Below, piece after piece: positions 56,166-64,000 of a DNA stretch of 64,000 nucleotides. This stretch comes from Tilletia caries (taxonomy: Eukaryota > Basidiomycota > Exobasidiomycetes > Tilletiales > Tilletiaceae). The notes under the pieces are model-generated. The model was given only the letters and a program-made list of their open reading frames with translations, did no database searches and had not been told where the DNA came from. The stretch spans positions 868,001 to 932,000 of the forward strand of contig JALUTQ010000004.1 of the NCBI GenBank assembly GCA_032718865.1, in the 5' to 3' direction. The position numbers were made by a program, and so were the translations under genes. Position 1 is the stretch's first letter; every line of letters begins with the position of its first letter.

Positions 56166-56735
56166 CGTGGGAGCCTGTTGCTGTGAAAGAGAGGGGGCGG
56201 GGTTGCAAACACGGGGGAGGAAGCGAAGACGTCAACCAGGGTGGGAGAGGAGCGCTGAGCACAGAGGGTAAAGATGGAGAATAGCTTAGGCCCCCGTCCC
56301 ACTCTTTATACCATGTCGAGAGCGAGCGAGCGACAGGAAGGTCAGAAGAGTGTCAGCGTGTTGGAAACCAGTTCATGCAAGGTCCGAACCTCGCAAGGAA
56401 CGGAAATGATAGCGCCATCTTGATGATTCTTGGGACAGAGTGTTCCCTCGCCAGACAAGGGTGGGCCACCGACGTAGCACCGGGCCTAAGGCCTCTCGTC
56501 CGCAGCCCGAGCTCCTCGTCGCCCGCGTCCGTCACTCCAGAGTCCAGAAGGCAGCAGAGCCAGGAGTCAGGACCCAGGGAGTGGTCGCGGCAGAAAGATG
56601 AGCGGGCGACGATGAGAGGACAGTCCGTGCTCGCTGATAAGATAAGAGGCAGCAAGGCGGCAAAAGGTAAGGCCGCTTCCATAACTTCTCATCACGCGTG
56701 GGATTTGGCAGGGAGAAAGCTCAGTATTTGGCATT
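56166..56735. other. Intergenic region MFS / ROK1-like
   Basis: 0.57 kb with the MFS promoter (purine-rich near 56170-56300) and the 3' end of the ROK1-like gene. Plus-strand open frames here show no conserved motif. Confidence 0.3.
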
Positions 56736-58015
56736 TCATTCATCGCCCCCCTTCGACTCGCCCCCATCTCCGGCCTCCCCTTCCGCCTCCTTCTTCTTCT
56801 GCTGCTTCGGCCGCGGCACCACTCCCTTCTCAAACCTCCTTTTACTTCCCGCCACCATATCCGCCTTCTTCATCGCCTTCTTCCGCCCAAACGTACTCGT
56901 GCCCGCGGCATCCTTGACGTCTGTCCGCTGCGGGGCCACCCTCTTCAAGTTCTTGCGGTCGTTCTTGGACAGGTTGGGAAGGGCGAGCAGCCAGGGTGGG
57001 ATGTCGGTGGTTCCTGCGAGCTTCATCACGTTGACGACACTGATTGAGATGGACGTGGTAATGCGGGGTCAGTGCGATAACGAGAGGAGGAAGGAGTCAA
57101 GGTGAGAGAAACGTACAGTTTGAGATGTGGCCCGTCTTCCTTGGTGAAGAAGGTGACTGCCTTGCCCTCCTTCCCTGCCCGACCCGTCCGCGCAATCCGT
57201 GTTGTATACCTCTCCGCACTTTGCGGGAAATCATAGCTAATGACCAAGTTACAGCTAGCGGTATCGACCATGTACGCGACAGGATCGGTAGCAATGAGGA
57301 CCCAAACCTCCCCCTGCCTAAACTTCTCCATCACCGCTCTCCGCTGGGATGGAGGCCGGTCCGGGTGGATGACGTCGATCCGGAGGTTGTCGTATGCGAA
57401 TTCGGAGTAGAGTTCTTGGGCGCGCTGGACGGATTGGACGAAGAGGACGACGGGGGGTTTGAGTTCGCCGTCGATTACGAGTTGGCGGACTGCGTGCAGC
57501 TTGCCTTCCTCGGATCCGACGTAGAGGACGCGTTGGTGTACGTTGGAAGGCTTTGGCACGGCTTTTTTGCTTGGTTTGGATTTCTTGCTGGTAGAGCCTT
57601 CCTTATCCGTGCTTGCGTTGCCATCTCCAGCTTCGTCGCCGTCGCTATCGCTGTCGCTGTCGTCGTCTTCCTCCTGCTGATCGTCCTTGGCTGATCGTTT
57701 CCGCTTCTTCTCCGCGATGCCGCCTTTCGGAGGGGCGGACCCATCGGCAACCGAGCCCGCAGCCGACTTAGAGCTTGAGCCAAAGAAGTCGAGCTCAGCA
57801 GGAAGCGTCAAAGCTGGCGCCGCTGCCTTTGTCGTTGCTGCTGCTGCTGTTGTTGGACCAGATCGGCCTTTGCCCTTGCCCTTGCCCTTGCCCTTCTTGT
57901 CGCTGCCGTCTGCGCCGCCGCCCTGCTTGAAGATCGCGAGGTCGTCCGCATACTTCTTCTTGTCGAAGTACACGCCGCCGCCTGTGAGTGTCGAGAAGAG
58001 ATGTCCTGCGCTCAT
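56736..58015 (-). CDS. ROK1/DDX52-like protein lacking the DEAD-box (RecA1) domain
   Basis: Exons 58015-57117 and 57039-56736 encode 400 residues; Rok1 and DDX52 are about 560-600. The N-terminus (FSTLTGGGVYFDKKKYADDL) is the ROK1-type start, followed by a lysine/acidic spacer to residue 157. The reading then goes directly into helicase domain 2: RVLYVGSEEGKLHAVRQL, PPVVLFVQSVQRAQELYSE, DVIHPDRPPSQRRAVMEKF, SYDFPQSAERY and VTFFTKEDGPHLKL. The Q motif, Walker A, DEAD box and SAT are all absent. Motif V reads ATDPVAYMVD instead of the A-R-G-x-D form, and motif VI TRIARTGRAG instead of HRIGRTGRAG. It cannot be an active ATPase. The frame, the intron and the basic tail (KRRFEKGVVPRPKQQKKKE) are otherwise intact, so it may be a pseudo-enzyme or a decaying paralogue. 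Confidence 0.8.
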
Positions 58016-58292
58016 CGCTCCTTTGCCGTCAGTCAGGCACTCAGTCAGTTGCTGTCCTGGGCCAAGTGAGTCCCAGCTTCCAACTTTTTTTGGGTGGTGG
58101 TGATTCCTGGTCACGTGACATGTGAGATCGGGAGTGCGCCACGTGTTGTTCCGCTTATTCCGGCTTCATCGCAGACGCCGGCCGAAGCTTCTCGAGCACA
58201 AGCACGGCGAGCACGAGGACGAGCTCGACGACAACAACATCGACAGCGACGGCAACAACAACAACAGCGACGAGCTCGAGAATCAGGCGAAC

Positions 58293-59366
58293 ATGGCAGC
58301 GCGATCAGCTCACGTGACGCGTCTCATTGGCAGACTCGCACCGACAACAACAGCATCCAGCGGGTCAGTCGCGTCCTCCGCTGGCCAAACACCACGCACA
58401 AGCTCGACAAGGAGACACGCAAGTTCATCAACAGGCGGAAGTGGAGGTGGAAGTGGAGCTGGTCCCACGGGCGCATTCCAAGGCAGCGCACGCAGAAGCG
58501 GGCCCTCCACCCTCGCTCTCACCGGCACCCTCGCCCTCACCGCCTCCGCAGCATATCTCCTCGGCTCCCTCTACCCGCCCGTCTTCATCCAGCTCGCCTT
58601 CAGTCCGCCAGCCCCAGCGTCCCCCGACCGCGACTCGCCCGAGGGAAAGGCCGTCACAGCGCAAGTGGAGAAAGACCTCCTCAACCTGCCCATCGTCCGT
58701 AGACTTCTTTCCGCCTCCTCGCCCGCCCCGTCTAAAATCATCGACGGCGATAACCCGAGCGCGCGCGGGGTCGACCCTGCCGCGCTGCATAACCTCCGAC
58801 CGGGGGAGACAGCCGCGGAGGCTGAAGCTGAACATCTACCGCATTGGATCATGACCAGGCCGTACACGACATACCCGCCGGTGAAGGCCATGCACAGCAT
58901 GACAGCGGGCTCCCTCCGCGGGCCGGGCAAGATCGCCGTGCCCCCCTTGGTGCTGTCCAAGACGGAGGCCGGCGCACTCGCCGAGGGAGGCGAAGCAGGC
59001 GAAGCCCTCGTCTTTGTCCACCTCGGACGCAGTCTCTGCGGACACGACGGCGTCATCCACGGCGGCATGTTGTGCACCATTGCCGACGAGGCTCTCGCGC
59101 GGACGGCATTCTACGGCCTGCCCAATGGTGTCGCCGTGACTGCGAAGCTGGAGGTCGAGTTCAAGAAACCGGTGCGGGCGGATCAGTTTGTGTGTACGCG
59201 CTCGAAGATTACCGAGCTCAAGGGTCGTAAGGCGTTTGTGGAGGGTCAGATTGAGGACATGGACGGGAACGTCCTCGCCAAGGCACGGGCGCTGTTCGTC
59301 GAGCCCTCGTACGCCAAGCTACTCATGAGCAAGGAACAGGGCCGCAAGCTCATCGAGGGGAGATGA
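58293..59366 (+). CDS. Hotdog-fold thioesterase (THEM4/PaaI-like), probably mitochondrial
   Basis: Single exon, 357 residues. The N-terminus (MAARSAHVTRLIGRL, then Ser/Thr/Arg-rich) looks like a mitochondrial presequence, followed by a membrane-spanning segment at about residues 75-95 (TLALTGTLALTASAAYLLGS). The C-terminal domain holds the hotdog signature HDGVIHGGMLCTIADEALAR with the catalytic-helix motif H-G-G, then VTAKLEVEFKKPVRADQFV and FVEGQIEDMDGNVLAKARAL. Such enzymes hydrolyse acyl-CoA thioesters. Start at the first in-frame ATG (58293). It is divergent from the ROK1-like gene across 277 bp. Substrate range is unknown. Confidence 0.85.
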   Translation: MAARSAHVTRLIGRLAPTTTASSGSVASSAGQTPRTSSTRRHASSSTGGSGGGSGAGPTGAFQGSARRSGPSTLALTGTLALTASAAYLLGSLYPPVFIQLAFSPPAPASPDRDSPEGKAVTAQVEKDLLNLPIVRRLLSASSPAPSKIIDGDNPSARGVDPAALHNLRPGETAAEAEAEHLPHWIMTRPYTTYPPVKAMHSMTAGSLRGPGKIAVPPLVLSKTEAGALAEGGEAGEALVFVHLGRSLCGHDGVIHGGMLCTIADEALARTAFYGLPNGVAVTAKLEVEFKKPVRADQFVCTRSKITELKGRKAFVEGQIEDMDGNVLAKARALFVEPSYAKLLMSKEQGRKLIEGR

Positions 59367-59763
59367 CCCTGTCGGAGCGGTCATCCATTTCACACCAATC
59401 ACATCTACCTCGCAGGATCACCTATCATATATCGTCACCTCAATCAAAATAAACACTGCCCTTCCCGAATCACGAACGAGCATCTGTTTTGCATTTGATT
59501 TTGGAGTACTTTGGATGACGGGTGACACTTTAGGGAAACACAAGACTTGTAGGAAAACGTTGATCGGCTAGGACGCGTCCAGCTCGGGGTCGTTTGTATG
59601 TATGCTGCGAGGCCTTGGGCAGGAAGCGGCGGAAAGTACAGAGAAATTTGCAAGGCCGGGTTGGTACGCGCGAGGGCGGAAGCTGCCCTCAAGAGACGAA
59701 GCAGAAAGAAGCGAATCGTCCGAATTGAGTAAACGGAGTATAGGCGCAGGTGTGAACACTTGT
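59367..59763. other. 3' region between convergent thioesterase and SIS1 genes
   Basis: 0.4 kb of shared 3'-untranslated sequence, AT-richer near 59400-59560. No conserved frame. Confidence 0.35.
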
Positions 59764-61273
59764 TCAACTCGATACGCCAGACAAGGCGCGATGCAGCGCA
59801 ACCCGTTCGCCCTCGCCCATCGGATCCGGCAACGCCAACGTCCAGACCACCACCAAATCACCCTTCTTCTGCCCCCCACTCTTCGAAATCGGCATTCCCT
59901 CCCCCGTGATCCGGGTCACGAGGCCCTTAGACGACGCGCTCCCCTCCTTCGGCGGGCCGACAACCGCGAGGTGGTTCCGGCCCGAGGACGAGGGTGGGGT
60001 CGGGTATGGGATCGATAGCGTGCGGTTGTCGAGCGTCTTGAAGTCGACTTTCGAGCCGGGCGTGCCTGTCTTTGGTGGGTTGATTGCGACGGAGAGTGGG
60101 AGGGGGAGGAAGGTGCGCAGGTCGTCTTGCTCGCGCTTGAAGCGGGTGTGTGGCTTTTCCTCGATTATGAAGACGAGGTCTTGTGAGCGGGAGGGGGAGA
60201 CTTCGCTTCCTGCGCCGGGGAATCGGACCTTGGTTCCCTGGTGGAGATGGAAATGCAAGTAAAGGTATCAGTGATCACGCGTCGAATCGAGTTTGACATA
60301 AATGCTTGGGGGAGGGGGAGAAGAAACGCACCGCTTTCCACCCTGGCTTGACCGTGACGGTGAGTATCTTGTCTTCGGACGAGCCGTCCAGCTTCCGCCG
60401 GGCAACCTTGAGCTTCTTCGTGGTGCCGCTATACAGCTCTTCCAGAGTGCACTGCAGCGGCTTTTCGACATCCTTGACCTCCTCACTGGGCGAGCCAGGC
60501 TGCGCGCCATTCATACCGCCAAAGCCACCCATCCCACCACCACCGCCGCCCATCCCTGGCATCCCACCAGGCATGCCGCCAAAGCTTGCGAAGGGGTTCC
60601 CGCCGCCCATTCCGCCTGCGTGTTGGGATTGTGATTGGCCGAAGCCGGACTGGCCGGAGCCTGCATCGTCGCCGAAGAGACTGCCGAGCCCTCCACCTCC
60701 GCCGCCGAGGTTGCCGAAGAGGGAGGCGAAGATGTCGTTCGGATCGCGTGGTGTGAATCCGCCTCCGGGTCCGCCGCCGCCAGCTATGGAGGTGGAGAGA
60801 AGAAAAAGGGTCAGCCAATCGACAATCTCCTGTCGTGGAACGCATGGGCGATGGACTCACTTGCGAAGGAGAACGTCCGCGCGCCCTGAGGCATGCCTCC
60901 TCCCCCGCCGCCAAACCCAGCAAAGTTGGGCATCCCACCAGCTCCCGCGCCCGGCCCTGCCGCGCCTCCGCCACCTTTGAGCCCCTCCTCGCCAAACTGG
61001 TCAAAGACGGCGCGCTTGTTGGAGTCGGTGAGGACTTCGAAGGCCTCCCCGAGCTCCTGGAACTTCTTCTTGGCTGCGTCTTCCTTGTCCTTGTTGCGGT
61101 CTGGGTGCCATTTGAGTGCGAGTTTCTTGTATGCCTTCTTGATTTCTTCGTCGGTAGCGTCCTTGGACACGCCGAGGATGGAATAGTCTGTTGTAAATAA
61201 GAGCTGTCAGTGAGTGAGTGTATGAGTGAAGCGGCCACGCGATGAGGAGCGCGTACTCACAGTTCTTTCCCAT
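59764..61273 (-). CDS. SIS1: Type II Hsp40 co-chaperone, SIS1/DNAJB1-like
   Basis: Exons 61273-61261, 61187-60861, 60783-60332 and 60237-59764 encode 421 residues. The first exon is only 13 bases (Met-Gly-Lys-Asn plus one base). The J domain ([29 protein letters not shown] with the H-P-D triad) is followed by a long Gly/Phe/Met region (for example [16 protein letters not shown]) and two C-terminal beta-sandwich domains ([53 protein letters not shown]). There is no zinc-finger domain, so it is type II. It delivers unfolded or aggregated clients to Hsp70 in the cytosol and nucleus and stimulates its ATPase. Larger than yeast Sis1 (352) because of the G/F region. Confidence 0.92.
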
Positions 61274-61484
61274 GACTGCGCTGTTGTCAGTAGTGAAGCG
61301 TGCGTGTGAAGAAGAATTGGCTGCAGTTCGAGGAAATCGAGGAGCGAAAGTGTCGCCTTAAGTACGGGCTGCTTGCCAGAACTTCGCGAAGCTGCGCGAA
61401 GGTTCGAGAATCCGCACAGACGATCGGGTCTGCCTCAATCCTCGGTATGATGATATACATTATGTGAGCGGCAACTGCCACCCA

Positions 61485-61596
61485 GCAACAGTAGTATAGT
61501 GGTTAGTATCTTCGCTTCCCATTCCTCATGGCATGGCGCAGAATCCCTTTGCGAAAGCAATCGCGATGGACCCGAGTTCGAATCTCGGCTGTTGCA
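61485..61596 (+). tRNA. tRNA-Gly (anticodon CCC) with intron
   Basis: The seven-base acceptor stem is perfect (GCAACAG at 61485-61491 with CTGTTGC at 61589-61595). The D-arm has TAGTGGTTAG; the T-arm is CCGAG-TTCGAAT-CTCGG. The anticodon stem is TTCGC (61511-61515) with GCGAT (61563-61567), the outer pair being a T/T mismatch, and the loop reads TT-CCC-A, giving anticodon CCC at 61518-61520. A 40-base intron (61522-61561) sits one base 3' of the anticodon, the canonical position. Discriminator base A at 61596. It is followed by T-rich sequence (TTTTGTTTTTATTTT) suitable for Pol III termination. It lies in the gap between SIS1 and SPP1. Confidence 0.9.
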
Positions 61597-61713
61597 TTCT
61601 TTTGTTTTTATTTTCAATCCATTTCTCGCGCATTCAGCTCGTAATGTACCCACAACCTTCATTTTTGGAGACCTTGACCAGCAGCGTGCGCCGGCCCCAA
61701 GGTCGATGCGGAC

Positions 61714-63918
61714 ATGACGAGCCGGACGGCGATAGCAGCATCGCTGGCGGAAGCAGCCGCCGCCGCAGCAAGAGCGGAGGCAGAAGCAGCGGAGGCAGCC
61801 AGGAGCGCGTACATCGGCCAGGCAGGACCATCAACGCTGCCAGGAACCTTAGGCGCGACCTCGCTGCCATCGACACTCGACTACGACGCTGGCGCGGAGA
61901 GCGGCTTCGAGGCAGAGTCGGCCTACGATGGCAGCGCAGATGCCGACCTCACAGCACTGTCCGACACCGGCGCAGCGCGGTCTAAATCGAAGTCAAAGCA
62001 TCCGAACCAGTGGACATACCGCAAGAAGGATCCCACCAAACCACATCCGAACCAGTACACCTACCGAGCCAAGCATGGCCAGACTCCCGCACACAGGCCG
62101 CCGGCGAAGAAGCGCAGCAAGACCGCGAGCGGTCGGATGTCGTTCGATGGGCTCGATGCTGAGGATCTGGGATCAGCGTCTGCTAGCAGCTCCTCCTTTC
62201 CTGGTCCCAGTTCGCGGAGGAGCGCAACTCCTGCTGCTGCGTCCTTCGCGTCGCAAGCAGGGTTCCCAGCGGGTCCCGGGTCATTGGCGCCAGTCGGGAG
62301 CGCGTCCGCGTCCGAGGCGGGTCAATTCCATCACAGGGTCGCTTCTCCGTCGGCTCCTAGCGCGCCGTCCCCGTCATTAGCAGCTTCGCTCAACATCATA
62401 TCCATCTCAGCTCCCCCCCGGCGGAGCGCCAGTCATGACAGCGCACCATCAACTTTTGAGGCTGCTGCTGTCGCTGCTGCTGCTTCGGCGGCCGCCGCAT
62501 CTGCATCTGCAGCCAGAGCCAGGGTAGCGGACGCCAAACAGAAGGAGAAGCGCGAGAAGGAGAGGGAACGCAAGCGGAAGGCTAAAGAGGAGGAAGATGC
62601 GGCTGCGGGAGCTGAATCTGAGGCTGAAATGCTGCTTGACGATAAGCTGTACTGTATCTGTAAAACGTTATACGGTGAGTCCCAGCATCTGCTCTGCTCT
62701 ACTTTTTCCATCCTGATTCAAGGCTTCTTTCCCATGCTGACCCCTCTTTGACTCTCAATTGTACAATGCGATTGGCGGGGTTGGTGCGGATAGATGAGGA
62801 GCGCATGATGATAGCCTGTGACCACTGCGACGAGTGGTACCACACTCAATGCATGGGCATGTCGGATGCCAAGGCCGAACTCGTCGACATGTTCGTCTGC
62901 CCTGCCTGCGAACCACGTACGTCGGATTCTTCTGTTCCTTGGAAAGATACTTTCTCCTACTCTTTGCTGATGCCTTTTTGTGTCAACCACAGTTACAAGC
63001 GATCGAACGACCTACAAGGCCAAGTGTCTATATGCGTCCTGTACTCACGCCGCCCTCCGGCCCCTCTCCCAGTTCTGCTCCGAACGATGCGGCATCCTAC
63101 ATGCGGGCGCCAAGATCGCACGCGGTCGATTCGGACGCTCCAACCCTTTCGCAGCAGGTATCATCGGCGTCGAACCGGGCAGTCGACCAAGCATGTTCGG
63201 AGGAGGCGGAGTCGAGAAGATGCTCTTCTCCCAGGAGGTCCAGAGTGGGAAAAAACGGCAGGGGATGGTCGTCTGGGCCGAGGGAGCTGCGGAACAGTTG
63301 CCTGGCTGGGGAAGGGAAGCCGTGGAGGAGGATCCTCATGCGTTGCTTCGGTCCCAGTTGGCCGATCTGCAACAGCGTCGGGCGGAGGTGGTGCGTTCCC
63401 AACAGCTGACGAGGACGCGGACTCGACTGCTGGGCTTGGTCATCAAACGGGCGGAGGAGATACCCTCGGCCCGACCGGGCGATTCGTCGCTCGAAGCGGC
63501 TGATTCGCCAGTCCCATCCCAACCGGATCCCATCTTCAGGAACAAGAATAAGAAACGGAAAGGCGCGGACGAGGTCATCGAGGCTCTCGTCAAGAACAGC
63601 TGGATGCGATGCGGCTTTGACGAGCGGCTGGCTTGGGGCGATGCTCGTTTGACGGAATGGACACTGACGGAGCGCGGGAGGGGCATGCTTGCGAGAGAGT
63701 TCAAGCTTGATGGGACGATCATCGAGCAGGGATTGAAAGGGATGAGCGGAGTTGGGGATCCTCCTCAGACGGGCTCGAGTTTGGATGAGGCTGCAGTGGA
63801 GGAGGGGATGGCAGCGGCGGTGGCGGCGGTGTGCGGCTTGCCGAAGCGGAAATGCAAGCGCCATGCCGATTGGGCTGCGATTCGAGAGGCGGACTTGAAT
63901 GCAGAGCTAGACGAACAG
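61714..63918 (+). CDS. SPP1: SPP1/CXXC1-like PHD subunit of the Set1 (COMPASS) complex, 3'-truncated by window
   Basis: Exons 61714-62674, 62794-62916 and 62993-63918; a further intron starts at 63919 (GTGAGT) and the gene continues beyond the window. Residues 1-300 are low-complexity with Ala-rich coiled segments and a KREKERERKRKAKEEE helix. The PHD finger (C4HC3) is LYCICKTLYG, then MMIACDHCDEWYHTQCMGM and FVCPAC, with the aromatic residues that bind H3K4me3. It is followed by YKAKCLYASCTHAALRPLSQ and FCSERCGILHA, the second Cys-rich module found in Spp1 and human CXXC1. Spp1 targets H3K4 methylation and, in meiosis, double-strand-break sites. No CXXC finger is seen, as in yeast. Confidence 0.88.
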
Positions 63919-64000
63919 GTGAGTGCTCTGCATACCATTTCTCCAATTAAGATCCAGGCAAACGGGAGTCTTACGATTTTGTTTACCTTTCCGCCCGAAA

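Noticed and set aside
1..64000. CRISPR arrays, bacterial operons, riboswitches, phage genes
   Set aside because: No regularly spaced repeats or prokaryotic signals; introns and gene families are eukaryotic.

Overview
The window comes from the nuclear genome of a fungus, most likely a basidiomycete. Nearly every protein gene is split by short introns (about 50-100 bp) with GT[A/G]NGT donors, CTNA-type branch points and pyrimidine-rich acceptors. The genes themselves (AFG2, MIC10, ERG26, URA5, OST3, MON2, twinfilin, SPP1) are fungal housekeeping orthologues, and the repeats include a Tc1/mariner element and a tyrosine-recombinase retrotransposon. Base composition is GC-rich. The genus is not decidable from this sequence alone; a smut relative (Ustilaginomycotina) is a guess.

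Layout, 0-29 kb: 3' end of an M13 metallopeptidase gene (+); a 451-bp inverted-repeat element; AFG2 AAA ATPase (+); a small two-helix DUF4536-type protein (-); MIC10 (-); a GATA-finger transcription factor (+); a 2.2-kb gap; an MIF4G-domain protein (+); a fused flavin-barrel/ferredoxin-reductase-like oxidoreductase (-); a multi-span RING-H2 protein (-); a P-loop kinase of the glycerate-kinase/Tda10 family (+); twinfilin with a huge linker (-); ERG26 (-); an OTU deubiquitinase of the OTU2/OTUD6 type (-).

29.8-43.9 kb is a block of mobile DNA between the OTU gene and URA5. It holds (i) two almost identical head-to-tail copies of a 1.97-kb unit, each carrying a broken malate dehydrogenase gene fragment that still contains its intron; (ii) a minus-strand retrotransposon with gag, reverse transcriptase/RNase H and tyrosine recombinase, resembling Ngaro-type elements, with a spliceosomal intron in the RT gene and an in-frame stop in gag; (iii) a complete 3.9-kb Tc1/mariner element with TA target duplication and inverted repeats, whose DD34E transposase gene has a one-base frameshift and which also carries a second, unrelated multi-exon gene encoding an AT-hook protein on the opposite strand.

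44-64 kb returns to dense housekeeping genes: URA5 (+), OST3 (-), a Pho80-like cyclin (-), MON2 (+), an allantoate-permease-like MFS transporter (-), a ROK1/DDX52-like protein that has lost the whole DEAD-box half (-), a hotdog-fold thioesterase (+), a SIS1-type Hsp40 (-), an intron-containing tRNA-Gly(CCC) (+) and SPP1, the PHD subunit of the Set1 complex (+, running off the window end).

The genes are mostly unrelated in function, as usual for fungi. Several are arranged as divergent pairs sharing a short promoter (MIC10/GATA factor, RING/kinase, cyclin/MON2, ROK1-like/thioesterase, SIS1/tRNA/SPP1). The most unusual observations are the two-gene mariner element, the RecA1-less ROK1 paralogue, the tandem MDH-carrying repeat, and the intron-bearing YR retrotransposon.
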